From: a virus | Direction: 5' to 3' (one strand) | IMG/VR virus record: IMGVR_UViG_3300048079_000088 | Span: 1 to 24,375 of that record | DNA: 24,375 bases | Part shown: positions 15,417-22,482 of the stretch, one piece after another | How the letters are laid out: the number at the start of each line of letters is the position of its first letter | How positions within the stretch are numbered: position 1 is the first letter of the stretch | Made by a program: the position numbers and the translations under genes | The notes under the pieces: generated by a model | Databases searched by the model: none | Told to the model about the DNA's origin: nothing | The model's input: only the letters and a program-made list of their open reading frames with translations

Positions 15417-15934
15417 TCTCTTAACAGCGCCGCTGATCGATACAGCGTGCGCCACTCCGTGAGAACCACTATAAGAAAGTCACCACGATACGCAGAGAGA
15501 TAGCGCGCGTGTTCGCGAGGACTGTCCCTCACGACAAGTGCGGCGATGATCTCCGCGAACACATCGCCTTTTGCGTAGTCCATCCAGTGAGGCTGCAAGA
15601 CGTGACCCGCTTCATGAGCAAGAACAGCGTGCCGGGCATTCCAGCTCAGGGCCGCGTCCACATATACTGTGTGCTCTTCCGTCGCTGTCAATCCATACAC
15701 CTTGATTGGGCCCTGCCGAGTCATCATGGTCAAGGGTGTTTCGTACTTGACAGCCCACCCTATTCGGATTAGGTTGCTCTCCAAGGCCAATGCTTCCCAG
15801 TAGCGCGTGTTCTGGTCGCTGATACGTGTGTGACCCGGCGACACAAAGAACACCTCCACACCCAACGCCATCAATCGCCATGGTGCATGGGCGAGGATGA
15901 ATACAGTCAGTACAGCAAGAAGTGTTCGCTTCAT
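15413..15934 (-). CDS. exported HExxH metallopeptidase-like protein
   Basis: The 173-aa protein starts MKRTLLAVLTVFILAHAPW, a Sec signal or membrane anchor, with AGAGGTGA before ATG. The motif HEAGH (residues 107-111) within HAVLAHEAGHVL is the classic zinc site, and a glutamate at about 128 in DVFAEIIAALVV is at a suitable distance to be the third ligand. The layout recalls gluzincins, with some likeness to M48 or ImmA/IrrE-like proteins, but no family can be fixed. A second part after about 135 is basic and aromatic. The protein likely works outside the cytoplasm, on envelope or secreted protein, unlike the intracellular head genes around it. Its stop overlaps the next start (ATGA). Confidence 0.82.
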   Translation of the reverse strand: MKRTLLAVLTVFILAHAPWRLMALGVEVFFVSPGHTRISDQNTRYWEALALESNLIRIGWAVKYETPLTMMTRQGPIKVYGLTATEEHTVYVDAALSWNARHAVLAHEAGHVLQPHWMDYAKGDVFAEIIAALVVRDSPREHARYLSAYRGDFLIVVLTEWRTLYRSAALLRE

Positions 15935-15968
15935 GGGTCACCTCTAAGCAGGATCGGGCGTAGACACA

Positions 15969-16003
15969 AGACGCGCTCGTATACCGGGTAGAATCCCGCG
16001 TCT
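15969..16003 (-). promoter_or_regulatory. possible hairpin before the HExxH gene
   Basis: On the minus strand AGACGCG and CGCGTCT can pair (7 bp) across a 21-base loop that holds a small CGGG/CCCG stem. GTAGAC/GTCTAC offers an alternative pairing. The hairpin covers the stop of the preceding small gene. There is no U-tract, so a terminator is unlikely. Confidence 0.35.
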
Positions 16004-16175
16004 ACGTCCGACCTGAGATTGATGGGGCCGTCGCCGCAGCCTCTGCCGCGTCCTGTCGAAGGTTACGCAGCTGGGCCTTCTTCCCACAATGGGCCTTCCA
16101 CTGCATCTTCGGCGGATCCAACGCCCGGTTCCGCTGTGTCAAGTACGACGGAAATACTAACCCTTTGAGTTTCAT
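16002..16175 (-). CDS. small basic protein, 57 aa
   Basis: The frame runs from ATG at 16175 to TAG at 16002 (57 aa) and its ATG overlaps the upstream stop as ATGA, the same coupling used by several neighbours. It begins MKLKGLVFPSYLTQRNRALD and contains PPKMQWKAHCGKKAQLRNLR, then an alanine-rich tail. It is basic, without a signal peptide or membrane segment. I do not recognise a family. The coupling and coding-like composition support a real gene, and without it there would be a gap of 237 bases in an otherwise packed operon. Confidence 0.65.
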   Translation of the reverse strand: MKLKGLVFPSYLTQRNRALDPPKMQWKAHCGKKAQLRNLRQDAAEAAATAPSISGRT

Positions 16176-16456
16176 CGCTGCCTAATCTTGAGCTTGATGG
16201 TTTGATCCTCTTGACGACCTTGCGCCGTAGTGATGTGATTGACTACAAGATACTCATTCTCCAGGGCTGCACCGCTCGTGCGGATCCAAACGGTCGCCGT
16301 TGTCGTGGTGTTCGATTCGTTCTCATTAATGATCGCCGGATCGGACGTGACCCACGTCGAGGTTACAATGGTATCGCCGGCCGGCAGCCAAGCCGACCAA
16401 TCATTGAGATAGTCCAGCCGCGCGTTCGGATCGTGTTCGTAAGTGGGTATGCTCAT
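16172..16456 (-). CDS. phage fiber-tail adaptor-type protein
   Basis: The 94-aa protein contains YEHDPNARLDYLNDWSAWL, GDTIVTSTWV, TATVWIRTSGA and EYLVVNHITTAQGRQEDQTIKLKI. The series LDY-x-x-DWSAWL-x-x-GDTI-x-x-S-x-W ... T-VW-x-x-x-G ... Y-x-V-x-x-x-ITTA-x-GR-x-x-D-x-x-I is the pattern of small beta-sandwich proteins known as phage fiber-tail adaptors, which join fiber or surface proteins to the virion. It follows two large surface-type genes, which suits this. Start and stop both overlap neighbours as ATGA. An open reading in the same frame continues 5' of the ATG (see findings). Confidence 0.88.
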   Translation of the reverse strand: MSIPTYEHDPNARLDYLNDWSAWLPAGDTIVTSTWVTSDPAIINENESNTTTTATVWIRTSGAALENEYLVVNHITTAQGRQEDQTIKLKIRQR

Positions 16457-16647
16457 GGGGTCACTCCAGTCCGACGCGACACAGCCATAATGGTCGTCAT
16501 TCTCGTACTCACCATCACTCCAGTCAAACGACCGGATGCGGCAATTATCGTTATGCGCTCAAGTGGTGTAGTACCCGGTGGTGGCGGTATGAACGGTTCA
16601 CCCAGCCCAAAGAAAAAGAACCAGAGCGTCGAGACAAGACCGTTCAT
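16453..16647 (-). CDS. small hydrophobic-start protein, 64 aa, unknown
   Basis: The frame overlaps both neighbours by four bases (ATGA). It opens MNGLVSTLWFFFFGLGEPFIPPPPG: a hydrophobic segment with FFFF followed by a proline run. The remainder (TTPLERITIIAASGRLTGVMVSTRMTTIMAVSRR, given here in parts) is basic and rich in T, M and V, and looks less protein-like than the neighbouring frame. A small membrane-associated protein is possible. I recognise no family. Confidence 0.6.
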   Translation of the reverse strand: MNGLVSTLWFFFFGLGEPFIPPPPGTTPLERITIIAASGRLTGVMVSTRMTTIMAVSRRTGVTP

Positions 16648-18512
16648 GGCCTGCCGATGCCCATCATTAGAAGTCCGCCGGGCGGAATAGCTGCGGTCGG
16701 TTCAGGTTTGATGGAGAACACTTGTCCGCCCCACCCATCGCCCGCCGTCACTGCGGTACTAAAATCCACCGATACAGTGCCCGTCGCGCCGGCCGTCGTG
16801 CGGATGGCTTCCGAGAAGCCGATGGACCCGTCCGCGCCAGTTATAGATGTTAGCCAGTGTTCTGTGTAGGCCGACGGATCGGTACCCGTGGCGATAATTG
16901 ACGCGTTGTTATTGTCCGCGTAGCCCAGGACAGCCACGACCAGGGCGTTGGCCGCGAGCGTCGTGATCCCAGTCAAGGGCGCGGGGTCCGCCGTGCCTGT
17001 GGCTGTGGCGCCCTGCACTTCGAGTGGTGTCTCCGTGGTGATCGCACCCCGGTACCCGCACGCGAGCGCGTAGGTGTCACCAGTCGCTGTGGACTTGTCG
17101 AACAATGGATTGGTCTCCGCGGCTGACGCGGCGCGCTTCCAGAAAATCCAATACCGCTCCACGGTCGACCGATCGAACGGCGTGCTCGTCGCCGCTGTCC
17201 ACCCAGTCATCGTGACTGAATCATCCACGTCCCTCACGAGTCCCATGATCATCAGAAGGTCGTTCGTTAAGTGAGCCGGTAGCGTCACGGTCACGTCCGC
17301 ACCCGTCGACGCATTGATGGCTGCTGCGCAGGCCGTAAACGTAACCTCTCCTGATCCTTCCGCAGGAGATGGTTTAAACGCAATCGCACCATACATCGCG
17401 CCAGTAAGACCCGTTACTGTCCAGCCCATTACACCGCCCGACGATCCAAACTGGCGACTAACCGCCATGAAATTGTTACTCGCGTCATCTTGGTTCAGTG
17501 TGGCGGTCTGATCTGCTCCCACTACCGGCGCTCCCGTCGATAAAGATTGAATATGGTCAAGCACCAAATCGTCAGCACCCACCCCAGTAACGGTAAGCTC
17601 AACTGGTGAAGTCGTATCGGGTGTATTCTCGGCTGTAAATTGCGGCGTGCCAACAGGAATTGTTTGATGCACTCCCGTCATAGACACAACACCCAGGGTC
17701 TGATACACAATCGTTCCACCCGTCCCAATCGTGCTCGTCACGGTTTGAGCCCCCGGGAGCGTCGCGCCCATCGCCAGCGAATAACCCGCGGCGCCGACCG
17801 CTGTCGTCACATCGTCAAACACATCCCACTGTTCGGTCATACTAGACCCGCCATAGGTCAAGGAAGTGCTATGGACAATGGCCCCGGAGTTGTTCCATCC
17901 CACGGCCCCAAACACGGCCCGGTTCGTGCTGCCCCCAGCCGTATGGGTCAACGAGAGGACTCGATCACCTGACACTTCTTCTGCGGACGTTGCGGTGTCG
18001 AACACGACAGACTGGTGCATCGCTAAAGGTGGCGCTGGCTCCGCGTCAGCTTCAGCGAACAGAATCACAGTGGACACTGCGACGCCGCTCAATAACTCAA
18101 TAGTGCAATGCGCCGTAAAAATCCCGCTGTTCATTTCGCCCAGTCGTTGAACCCCTGATGGCAAGTGGTAAGTAAGAACGTAGGCCCCGATCTCACTCCC
18201 CCCTCGTCGAGACCGAATTCCCCCTGTCGATTCACCTGTCGCGTGATAGCGCACTCCATCAAGAAAGACGTCAATAGAGATACGAAGCGTCGCTGTGTTG
18301 TCCCACACAGTTGAAGTGTCGCCTGTTGTCGGGCGTCGGATCTGAATCTGAATTGCTCTCGTCTGTCGGTCAAGCATCAACGACACAGTTTGAATTGACT
18401 GTCCCGTCGTCAACACGAACGAGGTATTTTCCACAAAACGAATTACCGCAGCCTCCAGTCGAACCGCGAACAGCAGACACGCGAGAGCGAACAATAATCT
18501 AGTAGATCGCAT
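16644..18512 (-). CDS. large exported beta-rich surface protein, 622 aa
   Basis: It begins MRSTRLLFALACLLFAVR followed by LEAAV, a clear Sec signal peptide with a likely A-x-A-type cut near residue 22. The rest is beta-rich: an N-terminal domain (about 23-155, VSLMLDRQTRAIQIQIRRP), a second domain from about 165-395 (VLSLTHTAGGSTNRAVFGAVGW, SLTYGGSSMTEQW) and a third from about 400 to 610 (FTACAAAINASTGADVTVTLPA, WIFWKRAASAAE, GWGGQVFSIKP). The second and third share a lectin-like sandwich rhythm, common in phage surface proteins. It ends PPGGLLMMGIGRP. It overlaps the upstream signal-peptide gene by 14 bases and the next gene by ATGA. A virion or host-surface adhesin is likely. Confidence 0.85.
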   Translation of the reverse strand: MRSTRLLFALACLLFAVRLEAAVIRFVENTSFVLTTGQSIQTVSLMLDRQTRAIQIQIRRPTTGDTSTVWDNTATLRISIDVFLDGVRYHATGESTGGIRSRRGGSEIGAYVLTYHLPSGVQRLGEMNSGIFTAHCTIELLSGVAVSTVILFAEADAEPAPPLAMHQSVVFDTATSAEEVSGDRVLSLTHTAGGSTNRAVFGAVGWNNSGAIVHSTSLTYGGSSMTEQWDVFDDVTTAVGAAGYSLAMGATLPGAQTVTSTIGTGGTIVYQTLGVVSMTGVHQTIPVGTPQFTAENTPDTTSPVELTVTGVGADDLVLDHIQSLSTGAPVVGADQTATLNQDDASNNFMAVSRQFGSSGGVMGWTVTGLTGAMYGAIAFKPSPAEGSGEVTFTACAAAINASTGADVTVTLPAHLTNDLLMIMGLVRDVDDSVTMTGWTAATSTPFDRSTVERYWIFWKRAASAAETNPLFDKSTATGDTYALACGYRGAITTETPLEVQGATATGTADPAPLTGITTLAANALVVAVLGYADNNNASIIATGTDPSAYTEHWLTSITGADGSIGFSEAIRTTAGATGTVSVDFSTAVTAGDGWGGQVFSIKPEPTAAIPPGGLLMMGIGRP

Positions 18513-20517
18513 AACCGATCCTTCCAGAAAGTTGCACGGCCGCGCTCGTGATCACACAGACACTGTCGCCCGTCGCGTTCGTGCGATTTATTTCCCCAAA
18601 ACCGGTACCTTCTCGAACACCCTGATTAGCCACGAAGTTGAAACCCTCTGCGGCCGTCGTTCCACCGGTCATGCCGGTCGTGCCCGTGCCGCAGGTCGCA
18701 CCCGTTCCGGAGATGAGGGCCACGTTGTTGATACCCGCCGTAAACAGAGTCATCGAACAGAACCGCACATGGCGTGCAGACACGCCGGTTACTAAAAGCG
18801 TGGTCGTAGCTGTGACCACGTCCACGTTAACCCAAGTGTCGCACACCGTAACGCCCAACATCAAGCCTGCTGTTGCGCCGCTCGTGAGACCACCGATCGC
18901 GACCCGGCCTGTAGGTGGGGCTGCCGCGTTGGCTGCGACCGCATCATTGTCCGTGTCCGGCGTCACACTGATGCTGTTGGCGGCAGTCTGCTGACCCTCA
19001 TTTGGCAGCGTCAGCACGTCTACGTCGTTATTCGTCGTGGTCTGCGAGATTGCGACGGTTGAATCGTTGCTGACCGTGACGCGGGGGATCCCCGCGCCGC
19101 CCGCGCCGGTTCCAGTGACAACAATCGACCCACCGAACTGTGCCACATTGAAGGGTTCATTGTCGGGAAAGGTTCCGACTGTGACCGTGCCGCTAACCGG
19201 TTGTGTGACCGCCGAGCCATCTACAACTAGAGCGTTCGTCGCCGTGACGTTCACACCGCGCTCATTGCCTGCCGCATCCCGAATGGTTCCGAACAGGTTA
19301 CGGTTCGCGGACATCCGTAAGTTACCGAATTGATTTTCGGTAATCGCGGTTGGCGTTACGTCATCAAACTGTCCCACGCCCTGCGCCGTCTGAATCCCCG
19401 CGCCAGTAGAGTTCAGAGCGTTGGCCGCTGACAAGAACGAAACGCCGGTTGCATCACTGATACTAACCTCTTGAACGCCGGTAGCGACCGTCGACACAGT
19501 TCCGCCAGCGATCTGATTCAAGTTGAAGGGCTCGTTGTCGGGGAACACGCCGACCGTCACGCTCGGCAACGTCAGCACGTCCACATCATTCGCCGAGCCA
19601 GTCTGCGAGAGCGTTGCCGTCACGGAGTCCGCACCAGAGGTCAGATCCCGGATGTCCAGGTTCGTCGCGCTAACCGGCTGCGTGACTGCGGACCCGTCCA
19701 CGACTAGAGCATTCGTCGCCGTAACATTCGCCCGACGCTCGTTACCAGCCCCGTCGCCCAGTTGAAACAGCTGCATCCGATTGGCCGAAATGCGGGACGC
19801 GGCCGCGCTATTTTCCGTCGCCGCGTTCGGTGCTGTGTCATCAAGTACATGACCCGAAAGATTGATGGCCGTCGAACCAAACGAGAACGCGGTATTGTCT
19901 GCGAAGCTCCCGCCAGGCGTACATCCCGAATCGCAAATGACGTTGACCGCGCCGGCCCCGTCACCGATAATGAATGTACCAGAGCCCGCGTTCGCAGTGA
20001 CGGTCCCGCTGATCGGTTGTGTGGAGGTTCCCGTAGGGTCCACCCGCAATGGATCTGTTGACGTACCGAATTCTACAGAACCACCGGAAGCTGCCTTCCG
20101 TAGGCTCATGCCCTGAAGATTTTGAAGTCCTCCCCCCGTATCCGCGTCAAAGGGCACAGCCAGCGCTGTCCCTGCTAGCTGATTCAGATTGAAAGGCTCG
20201 TTGTCAGGAAACGTCAGCACGTCTACGTCATTGTCGGTCGTCGTCTGAGATACTTTGAACAGCCACGCGACGGTATTCGCGGTGTTCCCCGGTTGCACCG
20301 TCCATGTACCGCTCTGCGTCACAGGCTGCGCACTATCGAATACGATACGACCCACTAACCGTGCGAGGTTATCTTCAAGATCAACTACGTTGTTGATACC
20401 CGTCTGATCAAACCTGACTGACCACGGAAAGTCGCCTCCGCGACCCTGCGAAACAATCTGGGCCTGCGCAGCGGAAGCGATAAACAGGCTGGCGAGAAGC
20501 AGCAAAAGTTTCTTCAT
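18499..20517 (-). CDS. large exported repeat protein, 672 aa
   Basis: The start at 20517 (MKKLLLLLASLFIASAAQAQ, a textbook signal peptide cut after AQA) is chosen over an upstream start at 20595 because it overlaps the previous stop as ATGA and yields the signal. The mature protein is built from repeats: FPDNEPFN occurs at about 103, 325 and 450; NDVDVLT at about 96, 310 and 497; and TATNALVVDGSAVTQPVS at 266 and 425, each preceded by a TEN...R-x-SANR...AGNER block. A final domain (about 515-672) has several cysteines (VTVCDTW, RFCSMT, GATCGTG, SVCVIT). The repeat style is that of phage fiber or surface proteins known from environmental phages. Whether it is part of the virion is not shown. 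Confidence 0.86.
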   Translation of the reverse strand: MKKLLLLLASLFIASAAQAQIVSQGRGGDFPWSVRFDQTGINNVVDLEDNLARLVGRIVFDSAQPVTQSGTWTVQPGNTANTVAWLFKVSQTTTDNDVDVLTFPDNEPFNLNQLAGTALAVPFDADTGGGLQNLQGMSLRKAASGGSVEFGTSTDPLRVDPTGTSTQPISGTVTANAGSGTFIIGDGAGAVNVICDSGCTPGGSFADNTAFSFGSTAINLSGHVLDDTAPNAATENSAAASRISANRMQLFQLGDGAGNERRANVTATNALVVDGSAVTQPVSATNLDIRDLTSGADSVTATLSQTGSANDVDVLTLPSVTVGVFPDNEPFNLNQIAGGTVSTVATGVQEVSISDATGVSFLSAANALNSTGAGIQTAQGVGQFDDVTPTAITENQFGNLRMSANRNLFGTIRDAAGNERGVNVTATNALVVDGSAVTQPVSGTVTVGTFPDNEPFNVAQFGGSIVVTGTGAGGAGIPRVTVSNDSTVAISQTTTNNDVDVLTLPNEGQQTAANSISVTPDTDNDAVAANAAAPPTGRVAIGGLTSGATAGLMLGVTVCDTWVNVDVVTATTTLLVTGVSARHVRFCSMTLFTAGINNVALISGTGATCGTGTTGMTGGTTAAEGFNFVANQGVREGTGFGEINRTNATGDSVCVITSAAVQLSGRIGYAIY

Positions 20518-20816
20518 ACGTATCCCCACAGGTGACCGACGACGCCGGCCCCCGATGCAAACCACTTTACGCCGAGCGCAGGACGAAATGGCCACTCGTA
20601 AGGCTGCTCACCGCCAGCCGGAATCTCCAACTCCACGAGATTGGCAAGTGCGGTGTTCTCCACCGTCACGGTCACGGTCACGCCCGACGTGTTCTTGAAG
20701 TGCGTGCCCAAGACCCACGCTTGAGCCGCGGTTACTACCGTGGAAACGGTCGGAACAGCTACGCCCGGTCCCGTATCCAAGTTAGGTGCGGCAACGTTTG
20801 AAAATGGCCAAGCCAT
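20514..20816 (-). CDS. small virion-type protein (unknown), 100 aa
   Basis: The ATG at 20816 has AAAGGAG 5-7 bases before it, so the longer reading from 20849 is not needed. The protein opens MAWPFSNVAAPNLDTGPGV, then AAQAWVLGTHFKNTSGVTVTVTVENTALANLVELEI and ends VVGHLWGYV. It is soluble and beta-rich, like a small Ig or sandwich domain used on virion surfaces. It lies between a 70-aa conserved gene and the repeat protein, whose start it overlaps (ATGA), so it may be an accessory of that protein. Family not recognised. Confidence 0.8.
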   Translation of the reverse strand: MAWPFSNVAAPNLDTGPGVAVPTVSTVVTAAQAWVLGTHFKNTSGVTVTVTVENTALANLVELEIPAGGEQPYEWPFRPALGVKWFASGAGVVGHLWGYV

Positions 20817-20826
20817 GAAGTCTCCT

Positions 20827-21039
20827 TTAAGAAACGCGTCCGTTGCCACCCACGATGGCCAAACGTTCTGCGGCCGTCGCAGGCTTCACACGTTTCTCCG
20901 CTTCATCATGGTACTGCTTGATGGCCTCTTTGCCGAGCTCGAGAAGACCATACACGAAGAGCTTGTTCTCGATGGGGCCCTCGACATTCACTCGGCCCGC
21001 ATCATCCAACGAAATCACGAGTTTTGCTACGACAGCCAT
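20827..21039 (-). CDS. small conserved phage protein, 70 aa
   Basis: The protein reads MAVVAKLVISLDDAGRVNVEGPIENK, then FVYGLLELGKEAIKQYHDEAEKRV. A beta hairpin (KLVISLDDAGRVNVEGPI) is followed by one long charged helix. This is a recurrent small protein next to the portal in phages with DUF4055-type portals; no function is assigned to it. It has GGGGGAAG before ATG and is spaced 9 bases from the portal stop. Confidence 0.82.
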   Translation of the reverse strand: MAVVAKLVISLDDAGRVNVEGPIENKLFVYGLLELGKEAIKQYHDEAEKRVKPATAAERLAIVGGNGRVS

Positions 21040-21048
21040 TTCTTCCCC

Positions 21049-22479
21049 CTAATCATTGGGCGACAGATCCGGATCAAGATCCGGCTCAGGAGCCAGGGCC
21101 TTGTCTTTGATGATGGCAGCTCGTTCTGCGGCGGCGTCAATCCCTTCTCGTCCCCAGCCGCCGGTAGTGATGAGGTTCCACCAAGTCTCGAAGCTGATCT
21201 CTCCGGCCTGGAGTGCAGTGAGTGCGACCTGGATTTCTTGCGCCGACGCTTTGACATTCAGATACTCCTTGTTAAGTTCAACCTTGCCCTTGGCGTCAGT
21301 CAGTATCATCTCCACACCGGCCCACCACGACACCATCTGGAGCACCAACGAGAAGCCCTGCTCCAGCGCCTGCGCTACCGTCCGCAGCGTAGCGTGTTCG
21401 TCGCTGTGGCGCATCTTCACCGCGGACGCTGTCTCCTGGACGACGGCCTGATCTTCTAGGAGGCGGCCTCCTAGAACAGCCATTTGTTTTTCTTTCTTGT
21501 CCATCGCGGTGACGAGGGAGGCGAGCCCCGAGCCGCTGAACTCCAACATGCCCGCCTGACCCTGCGCCTCGAGTTCCCACACCACGCTGGGACCTATCTT
21601 CATGGCGCCGGTAGAATTTCCCCGCACGCCCGCGACCCACGGCGTGGGAAGTGCGACAAGATGGAGACCCCACTCGTGGTCAACTGAGTTCCGGAAGTGC
21701 GCCAGGTTGACGTCCGCCAAGTCAATAAGCGGCGGCTGCTCGATCTCCGGCGTGCAGTGCATCGCACCCAAGAAGACAAACGGGATGAAGTCCAGCGCGA
21801 TCCCTCGGCGCGTAAGAATCACTGGGCTACCGAACTCCACAAACCCCTTCGACCGTTCTGTAGACTCACGCCACAACTGCACCAAGCACACGTTCTCCTT
21901 GATCTCCAGGACGCGATACTGTTCAACACAATCATTCACGAACTCGTCCTTGGCGTTGGGCACTTCCACGATCTCGTGGAGCACAACCATTGTCAGGACT
22001 TCGTCACCCGCACGGCGCTCCACGCGCCAATTAATAATGTCCTCCGAACGATAGCCAATGCAGTATGGACGTGCGGCCGCGTTCGTCAGGCCGTTGTACT
22101 GCTCCGGCATATCGACCAGCACGCCATACCGTGCGACCAACATCAACTCGGCGCCGGCCTCCTGCGTGAAGGACTCGAAAGAAACGTTGCTCAACGTCAA
22201 GTCTTTCAAATATGACTCAAACGCTTTGGGAAACTCCTCCACCTGTGGCGCTTCTTGGAAGATGCCTCCCACCATCCCTTGCACCGTGCGCTTCGTCGCG
22301 TTGAAGAAATTACCTCGCGCCCGATACGAGGAGTTCATGTCCGCATCGCCGCCCGGCAAGTCGGGGACGTACTTGGAACCCCGTTCGATGACCGCATCTC
22401 GGCCGCCGAAGCAGTCCCGCAGGCGCTGCCACTTCGCGACCATGTCGCGGTAATCTTTTCGTTCAGTATTGACGGGCAT
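21049..22479 (-). CDS. portal protein, DUF4055 type
   Basis: The 476-aa protein directly follows terL and shows the features of the DUF4055 portal group: YRDMVAKWQRLRDCFGGRDAVIERGSKYVPDLPGG near the start, SYRARGNFFNATKRTVQGMVGGIF (about 51-74), PYCIGYRSEDIINWR (about 137-151), FIPFVFLGAMHCTPEIEQPPLIDLADVNLAHFRNSVDHEWGLH (about 232-274) and a helical tail. It forms the ring at one capsid vertex through which DNA enters and leaves and to which the adaptor binds. It starts 3 bases after the terminase stop and ends just before the 70-aa gene. Confidence 0.91.
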   Translation of the reverse strand: MPVNTERKDYRDMVAKWQRLRDCFGGRDAVIERGSKYVPDLPGGDADMNSSYRARGNFFNATKRTVQGMVGGIFQEAPQVEEFPKAFESYLKDLTLSNVSFESFTQEAGAELMLVARYGVLVDMPEQYNGLTNAAARPYCIGYRSEDIINWRVERRAGDEVLTMVVLHEIVEVPNAKDEFVNDCVEQYRVLEIKENVCLVQLWRESTERSKGFVEFGSPVILTRRGIALDFIPFVFLGAMHCTPEIEQPPLIDLADVNLAHFRNSVDHEWGLHLVALPTPWVAGVRGNSTGAMKIGPSVVWELEAQGQAGMLEFSGSGLASLVTAMDKKEKQMAVLGGRLLEDQAVVQETASAVKMRHSDEHATLRTVAQALEQGFSLVLQMVSWWAGVEMILTDAKGKVELNKEYLNVKASAQEIQVALTALQAGEISFETWWNLITTGGWGREGIDAAAERAAIIKDKALAPEPDLDPDLSPND

Positions 22480-22482
22480 AGT

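Noticed and set aside
18499-20517. Target gene of a diversity-generating retroelement
   Set aside because: No reverse transcriptase and no template/variable repeat pair with adenine-biased differences was seen; the repeats are ordinary internal duplications.
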